Assembly: GCA_963808775.1 (NCBI GenBank)
Contig: CAWEGR010000005.1
Location: 434,001-498,000, forward strand
DNA: 64,000 nt
Source of the DNA: JACVRW01 sp963808775
GTDB taxonomy: Bacteria > Actinomycetota > Thermoleophilia > Solirubrobacterales > Thermoleophilaceae
Direction of reading: 5' to 3'
The position numbers were made by a program, and so were the translations under genes. The notes beneath the pieces were generated by a model. The model worked only from the letters and a program-made list of their open reading frames with translations, made no database searches and had not been told where the DNA came from. Positions within the stretch are counted from its first letter, which is position 1; each line of letters begins with the position of its first letter. Of this stretch, positions 33,687 to 42,924 are shown piece by piece.

Positions 33687-35162
33687 TTGCCGACCCCCAA
33701 CCCAGAGCCGGCGTCAGGCGCGCCGCTCGACGCACTCGCGCGCCACGTCGTTCAGGCGGTGCTGCTCGTGGGCCCGACGATCCTCGCCTTTCGTGCCGGC
33801 GGCTTCTTCGACGGGCCCAGAGCGGTCGCCGCGGTCACGGCCTGGGCGCTCGTGGCCTTCGCAGCGGTCTGCTTCGAGCGACCCCTGCCCACGGGAGCCC
33901 CGGCCCGCGTTGCGCTGGCGGCGCTCGCCGGCCTCTGCTTGTGGGTGGGCCTCGGAGCGTCCTGGGCGCCGCTCGGGGGCCCGGCACAGAACGACCTCAT
34001 CCGGGACCTCCTCTACCTCGCCGTGCTGTTGCTCGCGGCATCCGCCTGGCGGCGGCGCGCCGAGCTGCGGCATGTGGAGCCGGTGTTGGCGGCCGGTGTA
34101 CTCGTCGTGGTCGGATACGGCCTCGCCGGCCGGCTGTTGCCGGACCTCGTCGAGCAGACGGTGTCGATCAGCGCCGACGGTCGGCTCGACCAGCCGCTGA
34201 CGTACTGGAACGCGATGGGCGCCCTTGCGGCGATCGGCGTCGTTCTCTGCGCGCGCCTCTGTGGAGATGATGAGCGGCGTGAGACCATGCGACTGGCCGC
34301 GGCGGCCACGGCGGCCCCGCTCGGCGCTGGGGTCTTCCTGTCGCTCTCCCGTGGGGCGATCGCTGCGCTGGTGGTGGGGCTCGTGACACTCCTCGCGCTC
34401 GCGCCGTCGCGCGCGCAGCTCCGAGCCGTACTCGTTGCTCTTGCGGCCGGCGCGCTCGCGGCGCTGGTCGCCAGCCTGCTTCCGGGAGTCGAGTCCCTCG
34501 ATGGCAGCGAGTCCGCCCTCCGGAGGGACGGGCTGCTGATGCTCGGCGCGCTGGTGCTGATTGCCCTGGGCGCGATGCTCGCGGCGCGCGCTTTCGTCGT
34601 GCGCCAGGCAAGCGGGACGGTGCCGGGCCCCCTTCGATCCGCGCTCGTCTGGGGGGCGCTCGTCGCCATGTTGGCCGCCCCGTTCGCGGTCGTCCTCATC
34701 GATGACGGGGACGGCTCAGGGGAGCCGGCCAAGGGCGCTGCGCGCCTCGGAGACGTCGGCTCGAACCGCTACGACTACTGGAAGGTCGCAGCCGGCCAGT
34801 TCGCGGACTCGCCGCTGCGCGGCGAGGGACCGGGCTCCTTCGAGATCGCCTGGAAACGCGAGCGCGAGATTGAGGAATCCGTGAGCGATGCCCACTCGTT
34901 GCCGATCGAAACAGCGGCCGAGCTCGGCCTCGTCGGCCTGGCGCTGCTCGCGCTTCTGACGGGCGCCGTCGCGATGGCCGCTCGGCGCGCTTGTCGCGCG
35001 GACGCGATGCTTGCGGCGGGCCCAGCCGCCGCCCTGACCGTTTGGGCGGTGCACGCGTGCCTCGACTGGGACTGGGAGATGCCCGCACTCACCCTCCTGG
35101 CGATCGTCCTGGCGGGGGCCCTGCTCGCGGCAGACGAGCTCAGTGCGCCGCCAGCGGGTTGA
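33687..35162 (+). CDS. O-antigen ligase/polymerase-like membrane protein
   Basis: 491-residue protein with about 12 membrane helices and a large extracytoplasmic loop near residues 340-400. The loop ends with GEGPGSFEIAWKRE and VSDAHSLPIETAAELG, matching the Wzy_C/O-antigen ligase family, in which an H-S-x-(Y/L)-x-E type motif is catalytic. It would polymerise or ligate a lipid-linked glycan outside the membrane. Three in-frame TTG codons (33669, 33678, 33687) are candidates. I prefer the last because it leaves room for a promoter between the divergent starts. The 3' end overlaps the convergent small gene by 23 nt. Confidence 0.8.
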   Translation: MPTPNPEPASGAPLDALARHVVQAVLLVGPTILAFRAGGFFDGPRAVAAVTAWALVAFAAVCFERPLPTGAPARVALAALAGLCLWVGLGASWAPLGGPAQNDLIRDLLYLAVLLLAASAWRRRAELRHVEPVLAAGVLVVVGYGLAGRLLPDLVEQTVSISADGRLDQPLTYWNAMGALAAIGVVLCARLCGDDERRETMRLAAAATAAPLGAGVFLSLSRGAIAALVVGLVTLLALAPSRAQLRAVLVALAAGALAALVASLLPGVESLDGSESALRRDGLLMLGALVLIALGAMLAARAFVVRQASGTVPGPLRSALVWGALVAMLAAPFAVVLIDDGDGSGEPAKGAARLGDVGSNRYDYWKVAAGQFADSPLRGEGPGSFEIAWKREREIEESVSDAHSLPIETAAELGLVGLALLALLTGAVAMAARRACRADAMLAAGPAAALTVWAVHACLDWDWEMPALTLLAIVLAGALLAADELSAPPAG

Positions 35163-35544
35163 GCGCAAGCGCGCGCTCGCGGGCGCGCGCGGACGCGGCC
35201 GGATCGCTGTCGGCGGTGGCCAGCGAGAGCACCGCCCAGGCTGCGAAGCTGTCCGGCTCCTCTCGCACGACGGCCCGGACAAGCGACTCCGCTTCGCCCT
35301 CGCGTCCGGCCTGATTCAAAGCGCCTGCGGCGCTGACCGCCGCGGCGCTGTCGTGACAGTCGTCGAGGAGCGCGGCCCTCGCGGCGGGCAGCACCGACCG
35401 GTCCGCGGCGCCAGTTATCTCGCGCAGCACCTGCGCGCCCGCCTCGGCGCAGGCGTCCTCGTGGCGCTGCCAGCCGGCGATGGAAACCGCGAGTGCCGCG
35501 GCGAGAGCGAACAAGACGAGACGGGCGGCGAGTCGGCCGGTCAT
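35140..35544 (-). CDS. small membrane-anchored repeat-like protein, unknown function
   Basis: 134-residue protein. Residues 5-25 are a membrane anchor (LAARLVLFALAAALAVSIAG). The rest is alpha-helical, Ala-rich and looks like two or three TPR-type repeats (AVSAAGALNQAGREGEAES, FAAWAVLSLATADSDPAASA) ending in ALALNPLAA, a common TPR end. The protein presumably faces outside and may scaffold envelope proteins. The ATG at 35544 lies 8 nt after a TAGTGT element, which favours it over the GTG at 35556. No known family assigned. Confidence 0.65.
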   Translation of the reverse strand: MTGRLAARLVLFALAAALAVSIAGWQRHEDACAEAGAQVLREITGAADRSVLPAARAALLDDCHDSAAAVSAAGALNQAGREGEAESLVRAVVREEPDSFAAWAVLSLATADSDPAASARARERALALNPLAAH

Positions 35545-35552
35545 CGCGGCCC

Positions 35553-35562
35553 ACACTAGCCT
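35553..35562. promoter_or_regulatory. candidate shared divergent -10 region (ACACTAGCCT)
   Basis: Fits ANNNTANNNT exactly, so both strands have a TANNNT hexamer: rightward TAGCCT ends 9 nt before the aftD-like GTG, and leftward TAGTGT ends 8 nt before the ATG at 35544. Confidence 0.45.
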
Positions 35563-35571
35563 CCCGCTGCC

Positions 35572-38500
35572 GTGAATCGCCCGCGCTCCTGGTCACTCCT
35601 GACGCCTGCGCTCGCGCTGGTCGCGTTCGCGACGGCGCTGCTCCAGCGGCCGGGCGAGGACGTCGCCGACACGAAGATCGATCTGTACGTCGATCCTGTC
35701 GGCTTCCTCGCGGAGGTCGCATCGGTCTGGAGCAACTCGGGCGGACTCGGCCAGGTCCAGGCCGGCCAGTACTCCGGCTACCTGTTCCCGATGGGACCCT
35801 TCTTCGCCCTGGGCGACATGTTGGGCCTGCCACCCTGGCTCGTCCAGAGACTCTGGCTGGGCATGCTCCTCGCGCTCGCCGCCTGGGGAGCCGTCCGCCT
35901 ACTCGATGCGCTGCTCGACAGTCCTCGCGGCGTCGCGCACCTCGTCGCCGGCGTGCTGGTGATCTTCAACCCGTACGTCGTGGTGTTCGCCAATCGCACG
36001 ACGGTCACCCTGCTCGGCTATGCGGCATTGCCCTGGCTGCTGCTCATCACGCAGCGCGGTGTGCGCCGCCCGCGCTCGCTCGCATGGGCAGCCGCCTTTG
36101 CGCTCGTGCTCGCCTCAACGGGGGGAGGAGTCAACGCGGCGGTCTCGGCCTGGCTGCTCGCGGGACCGCTCCTGCTCGCGGCATACGAGGCGGCGTTGGG
36201 CCCCGTTCGCTGGCGGGACGTCTGGTCCTTCGGCTGGAGGACGGCGGGGCTGTCGCTGCTCGCCTCACTCTGGTGGATCGTCCCCGTGGCGGCCCACGCT
36301 CGCTACGGCCTCAACTTTCTTCCCTTCACAGAGTCGCCTGGTTCGATCTGGGATACGACCAGCCTGAGTGAGGGCCTGCGCCTGATGGGCTATTGGATCG
36401 CCTACCTCGGCATCGGCTACGGCGACACGCTCGTGCCCTACTTCGACAGCGCGGGCACCTACCTGTTCGACTGGCCCGTGGTGCTCGCCAGCTTTGCGGT
36501 TCCCGCGCTGGCAGTCGCGGGGCTCGCGTTCAGCTTGCGCTGGCGCTATGGCCCCTACTTCCTCGCGCTGCTCCTGCTGTCGCTGCTGATCACAGCCGCG
36601 GGGTTTCCGGACGGCGTGCCCCTGCGGCGGGCGCTGACGTTTGCCTACTACCGCGTCGAGGCGATCCAGTTCCTGCGGACCACCTACAAGGCGGCACCGC
36701 TCGTCTCGATCGCTGTGGTCGGACTCGCGGGCGTGGCCGCGGGCGAGGGCTGGCAGCGGCTCCGCGGCTGTGCGCCTGCGCTGCGGATCGCCGTCGCGGC
36801 CGTGGCGCTCGCGCTCATCGGCCTCTCAGCGGCGCCGCTCGTCACGGGGCGCGCAATAGACGCGCAGGTGGTCTACGACCTGCCCTCTGAGTGGAGGGAC
36901 GCTGCGGCGGACCTCGACCGCGACCTGCCAGACGGCTCGCGCGCCATGGTCCTGCCTGGCCAGGTCTTCCCGTTCTACGACTGGGGTGGGACCCAGGACC
37001 CGATCCTGCCTGCGTTGTCGGACCGGCCGGTGGCCAGTCGGTACGTCGTCCCCTACTCAGATCTCCATGCCGTCGACCTGCAGTTCACTCTCGACTCACT
37101 CGTCACGCAGCGGCGTGCCATCCCGGGCCAGCTCGGCCCACTCCTTCACCTGCTCGGCGTGCGAGCGCTGGTGTCGGGCACCGACGACGACCGCGACCGA
37201 AGTGGGGCGGTCGCGCCCGAGGCCGCCGTCGAGCAGTTCGCGCTGGAGCCCGCGCTACGCGAGCCCGAGGAGCAGTACGGCGAGCCGCCGCGCGTCCGTC
37301 GCCACGACCTTCCATCCGCTCGCCCGCTGGTGCGAGTGGAGCCGGTCGGCCCCGGCCTGGTCGTGGACGGATCGGCGGAGGCGCTTGCCGGTCTCGCGGC
37401 GTTCGATGCGCTCCCCGCGGAGGGGCCGATCCTGTATGCGGGCGACCTCTCCGCGGAGGAGCTCCGGGCAGCGGCCCGCGGCGGCGAAGTGGTCGTGTCG
37501 GACTCGAACCGCCGGCGCGTCTTCATCAGCTCGCGGCCACGCCAGAACGTCGGCCCCACGCTCGCGGCGGACGACGAGATCTCGCGCGACGGCGCCGTGC
37601 TCGACCCGTTCGAGGATCGCGGCCCGGATGCGCAGACGGTGGCGCAGCTCGAGGGGGTGCGCTGGATACGCGCGCCATACTCGCCGCAGTTCCCGCAGTT
37701 CCCCGAGCACCGCCCGTTCGCCGCGTTCGACGGCGACCCCCGCACCTGGTGGATCGCCGACCGCTACCTGGAGTCGAGCGAGAGGCGTGTGGAGATCGCG
37801 TTCGACGGGGCTCGCGACGTTCCGTATGTCGACCTGCTGCCGAAGCGAGAAAGCCGCACGGCGCTCGGCACCGTCGAGGTCGCGGGACGCAGGTTCGAGG
37901 TTGAGCCCGGCTGGAGCCGATTGCGGCTTGGCCTGCGCGACGTGGAGCGGCTCGAGTTGCGCATCCTGCGGCTGACCGGACCCGAGGAGCGATTCCGCGG
38001 TCCCGGGGCGGTTGCGGAGGTGCGCATCCCGGGCGTCAGTGTGCGCGAGCGTCTGCGGCCTCCGGTGCTCGCGCAACGCGCCCTGCGCGGCTCCGAGCTC
38101 GCCGATACTGCGCTCACGTATCTGTTCACCCGCACGACGGGCGATGATCCGTTCCGGCGCCAGCCGGAGATCGACCCGGATCGCGGCTACGTGCCGGTGG
38201 GCAGGAATCAGGAGGCGGCGCTCGTCCGTGAGCCTGGAGACGGCGAGCGCCAGCTCGCGCGCGTGGTCGCGCCGCCGGTTGAAAGAAATTACCGCGCCGA
38301 CGCGAGGGTGACGGTGGCGTCCAGCGCGAGCGACGCCGCGATTGACCGCCTGGCCGGCCTTCCATCCGGGTTCGAGTCGTCGGGACGCCACGAGGGACTG
38401 CCGGGCCGGCGGGCGTCGCGCGCCCTTGACGGCGACCCGCGCACCGCATGGATCGCCCCGCCGAATGGACGCGCCTGGATCGAGTGGAGGACCCCGCGTC

Positions 38501-39747
38501 CGGTGACGGTGCGGCGGCTGCGCCTCGAACCCGTTCGTGACGGGACGACCGGCAGGCCGACCGCCATCCGGATCGTGGCAGGGCAGCAGCGGTCCAACCT
38601 GGTCGAGGTGGGCGCCGATGGGTCCGTGGTCCTGGCCGAGCAACTGCGCTCGGACCGCTTTCGTCTTGAGGTCAGCGCACGCTCGCGGGCCGCGCGGCCC
38701 GTCGGCATCGCGGAGCTGGCGGGCACAAGCGTGACCGTCCCCTCGACGCCCCGCACCGCCCTGCGCTCGCATTGCGGCGCATTGGGCGTAACGGCGGGAA
38801 CCGAGTCCGCACCCCTGCGGGTGACCGGGTCCCTGGCCGACCTCGACGCGGGGAGGCCCCTCGCGGCCGAGCCCTGCGGCGACCCGCTCGCGCTGCCCGC
38901 TTCGCGAGTCGTCGTCCAGACCAGATCCGACATCTTCCTGCCGGTGCTGCTGCGGCTGCGCTCGCCTTCACCCGGTGGCGCGGCGCCGGAGCGCGGCGGC
39001 GGGATGGTCGTCGACATGGGGGATGCGGGTCGTGGCTCATACGAGAACGTCCGGGTCGAGGTCGATGGGCCCGCCTGGCTCGTGCTGGGCGAGAGCTTCA
39101 ACCGCGGTTGGACCGCGACCTGCGACGGCGAGGACCTCGGCGAGCCTCGCCCGATCGACGGCTTTGCCAACGGCTGGCGGATCGATCGGGGCTGCACGCA
39201 CGTCGCGCTCGAGTTCGCTCCCAACCAGCTCGCGCGCTGGTCGTATGCGATCTCAGGTCTGGCGTGCCTGGTGATGCTCGCTCTTCTCGTGCTGCGGCGG
39301 CCGCCGGGCCCGCCCGCAGCGGAACCGATCTCACCGTCGTCAGGGCCGCTCCGCGTCGGCCCCCTTTCGCCGTCGCTCGCCGCCGGGATCGGGCTCGCGG
39401 CGGCGCTCCTCGGCGGATTCGTGTTCGCGCTGCGCGCGGGAGTCGTGATCGGTCCGCTCGTCTGGATCCTGCTCTGGCGCGGCGCCACCGTTCGCGCCTT
39501 GACCGCCGCCGCCGCGCTCCTGATCGGCGTGGTGGTCCCGGCGCTCTACCTGATCCTGATGCCGGACGATCTGGGCGGGTTCAACTCCGAGTACGCGATC
39601 GATCTGATCGCCGCGCACTGGATTGCGGTACTCGCATTCATTCTCCTCGCGCTCGCGCTGACGGCTGCGCTCAATACGGCCACGGGCCGTCGCGGTGCCC
39701 GAGCGCCCGCGCCAGCGGACGCAGCCGCAGGACGATCGCAAGCTTGA
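35572..39747 (+). CDS. aftD: AftD-like GT-C arabinofuranosyltransferase family protein
   Basis: 1391-residue giant membrane protein. The N-terminal 450 residues hold about 11 membrane helices of the GT-C fold, with the first extracytoplasmic acidic loop DVADTKIDLYVDPVGFLAE. A very large extracytoplasmic region follows, with two discoidin-like carbohydrate-binding modules that share a motif (AFDGDPRTWWIAD at about 720 and ALDGDPRTAWIAP at about 950). Residues about 1220-1370 return to the membrane with five or six helices. This architecture and length match mycobacterial AftD, which adds alpha-1,3-arabinofuranose from decaprenyl-phosphoarabinose to arabinan. Whether this organism makes arabinan is not shown, so the sugar is uncertain. 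It starts at GTG and overlaps a convergent methyltransferase by 77 nt at the 3' end. Confidence 0.8.
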   Translation: MNRPRSWSLLTPALALVAFATALLQRPGEDVADTKIDLYVDPVGFLAEVASVWSNSGGLGQVQAGQYSGYLFPMGPFFALGDMLGLPPWLVQRLWLGMLLALAAWGAVRLLDALLDSPRGVAHLVAGVLVIFNPYVVVFANRTTVTLLGYAALPWLLLITQRGVRRPRSLAWAAAFALVLASTGGGVNAAVSAWLLAGPLLLAAYEAALGPVRWRDVWSFGWRTAGLSLLASLWWIVPVAAHARYGLNFLPFTESPGSIWDTTSLSEGLRLMGYWIAYLGIGYGDTLVPYFDSAGTYLFDWPVVLASFAVPALAVAGLAFSLRWRYGPYFLALLLLSLLITAAGFPDGVPLRRALTFAYYRVEAIQFLRTTYKAAPLVSIAVVGLAGVAAGEGWQRLRGCAPALRIAVAAVALALIGLSAAPLVTGRAIDAQVVYDLPSEWRDAAADLDRDLPDGSRAMVLPGQVFPFYDWGGTQDPILPALSDRPVASRYVVPYSDLHAVDLQFTLDSLVTQRRAIPGQLGPLLHLLGVRALVSGTDDDRDRSGAVAPEAAVEQFALEPALREPEEQYGEPPRVRRHDLPSARPLVRVEPVGPGLVVDGSAEALAGLAAFDALPAEGPILYAGDLSAEELRAAARGGEVVVSDSNRRRVFISSRPRQNVGPTLAADDEISRDGAVLDPFEDRGPDAQTVAQLEGVRWIRAPYSPQFPQFPEHRPFAAFDGDPRTWWIADRYLESSERRVEIAFDGARDVPYVDLLPKRESRTALGTVEVAGRRFEVEPGWSRLRLGLRDVERLELRILRLTGPEERFRGPGAVAEVRIPGVSVRERLRPPVLAQRALRGSELADTALTYLFTRTTGDDPFRRQPEIDPDRGYVPVGRNQEAALVREPGDGERQLARVVAPPVERNYRADARVTVASSASDAAIDRLAGLPSGFESSGRHEGLPGRRASRALDGDPRTAWIAPPNGRAWIEWRTPRPVTVRRLRLEPVRDGTTGRPTAIRIVAGQQRSNLVEVGADGSVVLAEQLRSDRFRLEVSARSRAARPVGIAELAGTSVTVPSTPRTALRSHCGALGVTAGTESAPLRVTGSLADLDAGRPLAAEPCGDPLALPASRVVVQTRSDIFLPVLLRLRSPSPGGAAPERGGGMVVDMGDAGRGSYENVRVEVDGPAWLVLGESFNRGWTATCDGEDLGEPRPIDGFANGWRIDRGCTHVALEFAPNQLARWSYAISGLACLVMLALLVLRRPPGPPAAEPISPSSGPLRVGPLSPSLAAGIGLAAALLGGFVFALRAGVVIGPLVWILLWRGATVRALTAAAALLIGVVVPALYLILMPDDLGGFNSEYAIDLIAAHWIAVLAFILLALALTAALNTATGRRGARAPAPADAAAGRSQA

Positions 39748-40447
39748 CGATGACGTTGCGCGCGAACCAGGGAAGCTCCGCGAGCTGTCGCGCGACGTTC
39801 GCGAGCCGCTCGCGTCCGCCGTTCGGCGGCTCGGCCCGGTAGTGAGCGAGCGACCCGGCGCGCCCGAGATAGCGGAAGCGCCGACCGGGCACGAGCACGC
39901 GCAGGATGGCGAGGGTGACGCCGACGGAGGAGAACGCGTCGTGGATCAGCAGCGTTCCGCCCACGGGCACGCGGGCGCCCCACTCGGCGATGTCGGCGCG
40001 CGCCGGGGCGTATCGATGAGCGCCGTCGACGTAGAGCAGGTCGACAGCGCCCGCGAGCGAGCGGAGCGCCTCCTGCGAGGCGAGCCTCAGATGCCGGACC
40101 CGTTCGCCGACTCCGGCGGCGTGGAGGTTGCGCATGAACTCCTCGTGATCTCCCTGTCCCTCCGCCGCGGAGCCATGGATCTGCTGGGGCCCGCGGTCAT
40201 TACCCGCATGGGGGTCGATGGCGACGACGTCGACACCCCTCGCGGCGGCGCGCGTGAGGACGATTGCCGAGCGGCCGCGATAGGAGCCGATCTCGACGAT
40301 CCGCGCCGGAGCGGCGAGGGCCGCGGCGCAGTCCCAGAGCACGCGCGCCTGCTCGTCGGTCATCCAACCATCGACCTCGGCGACATCCGCCAGCGCCGCG
40401 GCGAACTCCTCGGGGTCCACCTGCGGATCCGCGCCGCGGGCGCCCAT
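39671..40447 (-). CDS. class I SAM-dependent methyltransferase
   Basis: 258-residue methyltransferase of the Methyltransf_24 / TylF-like type. SAM motif I is ARIVEIGSYRGRSAIVL, motif II VDVVAIDPHAGND, and VDLLYVDGAHRYAPARADIA is the conserved metal-binding/loop region of this type. The C-terminal 40 residues hold a mildly hydrophobic segment. Likely an O-methyltransferase on a sugar. The ATG is at 40447. Its 3' end runs 77 nt antisense into the AftD-like gene. Confidence 0.82.
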   Translation of the reverse strand: MGARGADPQVDPEEFAAALADVAEVDGWMTDEQARVLWDCAAALAAPARIVEIGSYRGRSAIVLTRAAARGVDVVAIDPHAGNDRGPQQIHGSAAEGQGDHEEFMRNLHAAGVGERVRHLRLASQEALRSLAGAVDLLYVDGAHRYAPARADIAEWGARVPVGGTLLIHDAFSSVGVTLAILRVLVPGRRFRYLGRAGSLAHYRAEPPNGGRERLANVARQLAELPWFARNVIVKLAIVLRLRPLARALGHRDGPWPY

Positions 40448-40485
40448 ATCCTGCCCCGCGTGCTCGCGGGCGGGACCTGTCCCTG

Positions 40486-42924
40486 ATGATGCGGAGGGCC
40501 GTTGCATGGCTCGAGGCACGGCCGAACCTGGCCGCCGCCTCACTCTATGCACTGCTAGCGCTGTTCCTATTCGCGCCCGCGCTCGCCCCCGGACGCACCC
40601 TCGGCTCCTCCGACACCCTCTGGAGCGCCGCGCCCTGGAAGCCCTACAAGCCCGACGGCGTGCGCTTCTTCGGTGCAAACCCCGAGCTCGCCGACCAGAC
40701 GGTCGTGTTCCTGCCGTTTCAGCAGTACGCGCGCGAGCGACTCCCCGACATCCCGCTCTGGAACCCGCACGTGATGGGCGGGCGCCCGTTTCTCGCCAAC
40801 GCGCAGTCGGCTCTCCTCTCACCTTTCAGCATGCCGGCGTACGTATTGCCATTCTGGCGCTCGCAGGCGCTGATAGCCGCGCTCAAGGTGTTCGTCGCCG
40901 CGTTCGGCACCTTTCTCCTGGCGCGGGCACTCGCCATGCGATTCGCCGGCGCACTTCTGGCAGGGCTCGTCTTTGGATTCGGGCTCTTCTTCGTGGTGTG
41001 GCTCGCCTGGCCGCTCTCAAGCGTGTGGGCCTGGTTGCCCTGGTTGCTGGTGCTCACCGACCGGATCGCGCGCCGGCCCACCACCTGCGGCGTTGCCGCG
41101 CTGGCGGGAGTGACCGCCCTCGGTTTCTTCGGCGGGCACCCCGAGTCGTCGTTCCATTCGCTGTTCGCGGCACTCGCATTCTTCGGACTGCGGAGCTGGC
41201 AGCTCGGCCCGCAGGCCGGTTCGACTCGGCTGCGTGCGCTCGGCGCGTGGGCGGGCGCGCTCGTCTTGGGCGCTCTTCTCGCGGCCGTGACGTTGATCCC
41301 GTTTGCCGAGTTGCTTGCGATGTCCGCCGACACCACCGAGCGCGGCGCGGTTGCGCCGGCGAAGGTGCCGGCGAAGTTCCTGCTCGCCCTGTTCATGTAC
41401 GGGTGGTACGGGCGCCCGACCGAGATCTCCCTCGGGGGCCTCATGGGCGAGTACGCGTTCTACGTGGGTGCGTTGACGCTCACTCTCGTCGTCGCGTCGC
41501 TCGTGCTGCGTCCCGACTGCGGCCGCGTCGCGATCGCTCTGTTCGGCCTGTTCTCACTCGCGATGGTCTTCGGTGTCGAGCCGCTCTTTTCCTTGGTGCG
41601 CGAGTTGCCCGGCTTCGGGATCGTGCACAACACGCGGCTGACGATCCTGTTCGTCCTCTGCGCAGCCCTGCTTGCGGGCTTCGGGCTCGAGGACCTCGCA
41701 GGAAGGCTCGCCGGCTCCAGGCGAGGACGTTTCGTCCCGGCGACGGCGGCCGTCCTGTTGCTCGTGCCGGTCGTCTACGTCTTCGGGCGCGCTCGGAGTG
41801 GGCTCGGCGACCTTCCCGAGGGCCTCGCCCTCGCATGGGGGTTCCGCTGGCCCACGCCGGGCGCCGACCTCGAAGGGATAATTCGAGCGGGCGCGGTCTT
41901 GCTCTGGACCACCTTCGCAGCGCTCGCACTGCTCCTCGTGGTCCTCCGGCGCCGCGGCTCCATCGCGGGAGGGGCGTTCGCGGCGCTCGCCATCGGGCTC
42001 GTGGTGTTTGACCTGTTCCGGGCGGGAATGGGGCTGAACCCGGCGATTCCGGTCGCGAACGCCGAGCAGCCGGTCACGGGAGCGATTCGCCATATCCGCG
42101 CACGCAATCCTGCTCGTTTCGCCGCGGCGTCGGCGGTCGAGCTCGCGCCTGCGCCACTCAGTCCCGACCTCGCGATGCGCTACGACGTCTACGACGCGCG
42201 CGGGTACGACTACCCGATCGAGAAGCGCTTCGACAGGCTGTGGCGAGCGACCGTCGAGCCGGTGGCGCCGTTGACCGTCCATACCCTCCGCTCGCAGATC
42301 ACTCCGCGGTCGCTGCGCACGCTCGGCCTGCTCGGCGTGAGCAGCGTGCTCCAGCAGCCCGAGGACCCGCCCCTCGACGTTCCGGGTCTCGCGCTCGAGT
42401 ATGACCGGCCGGACGCACGCATCTACTCAAACGCGCAGGCAATGCCCCGTGCCTGGGTTGTCGACAGGCAGCGCGTCGTCGTCTCGGAGACCGAGGCGAT
42501 GGCGACTGTCACGTCGCCTGACTTCGACCCCGCCCGGGCGGCCGTGACCGAGAGCCGGCTGCCCGGCGTGGCCATCGAGTCGGGGACGGGGGGCGAGGCC
42601 GACACCTCGGCGAGTCCCGCCGAGATCGTTGAGCTCGAGCCGGAGCGTGTCCATATGCGAGCGACCGCCGATCGTCCGTCGCTGCTCGTGCTCAGCGACG
42701 TCCACTACCCGGGTTGGAAGGCCGAGGTGAACGGTCGTGACGTCCCGATCGAGCGCGTGGACTACCTCCTGCGAGGCATCCCGCTGAGGGCCGGCGACAG
42801 CGAGGTGGTCCTCACCTACGAGCCGCTCTCGTTCCGGATCGGCTGGATCGTCAGCCTGCTGACGTTGGTCGGCCTATCCGGGGCCTGCCTGTTGTCCCGG
42901 GTACGCGCAGGGGCCGCGCCATGA
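40486..42924 (+). CDS. YfhO-like GT-C membrane protein (copy 1)
   Basis: 812-residue polytopic protein of the YfhO family. About 12 helices in residues 15-560 follow the GT-C plan, with the first loop bearing the acidic/aromatic region SDTLWSAAPWKPYKPDG and LWNPHVMGGRPFLANAQSA, strongly conserved in this family. The C-terminal extracytoplasmic domain (residues about 560-790) ends with SLLVLSDVHYPGWKAEVNG, the YfhO end signature, and a last helix. In Bacillus, YfhO glycosylates lipoteichoic acid, so here transfer from a lipid-linked sugar is likely. Tandem ATGs at 40486/40489. The stop overlaps the start of copy 2 (ATGA). Confidence 0.8.
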   Translation: MMRRAVAWLEARPNLAAASLYALLALFLFAPALAPGRTLGSSDTLWSAAPWKPYKPDGVRFFGANPELADQTVVFLPFQQYARERLPDIPLWNPHVMGGRPFLANAQSALLSPFSMPAYVLPFWRSQALIAALKVFVAAFGTFLLARALAMRFAGALLAGLVFGFGLFFVVWLAWPLSSVWAWLPWLLVLTDRIARRPTTCGVAALAGVTALGFFGGHPESSFHSLFAALAFFGLRSWQLGPQAGSTRLRALGAWAGALVLGALLAAVTLIPFAELLAMSADTTERGAVAPAKVPAKFLLALFMYGWYGRPTEISLGGLMGEYAFYVGALTLTLVVASLVLRPDCGRVAIALFGLFSLAMVFGVEPLFSLVRELPGFGIVHNTRLTILFVLCAALLAGFGLEDLAGRLAGSRRGRFVPATAAVLLLVPVVYVFGRARSGLGDLPEGLALAWGFRWPTPGADLEGIIRAGAVLLWTTFAALALLLVVLRRRGSIAGGAFAALAIGLVVFDLFRAGMGLNPAIPVANAEQPVTGAIRHIRARNPARFAAASAVELAPAPLSPDLAMRYDVYDARGYDYPIEKRFDRLWRATVEPVAPLTVHTLRSQITPRSLRTLGLLGVSSVLQQPEDPPLDVPGLALEYDRPDARIYSNAQAMPRAWVVDRQRVVVSETEAMATVTSPDFDPARAAVTESRLPGVAIESGTGGEADTSASPAEIVELEPERVHMRATADRPSLLVLSDVHYPGWKAEVNGRDVPIERVDYLLRGIPLRAGDSEVVLTYEPLSFRIGWIVSLLTLVGLSGACLLSRVRAGAAP

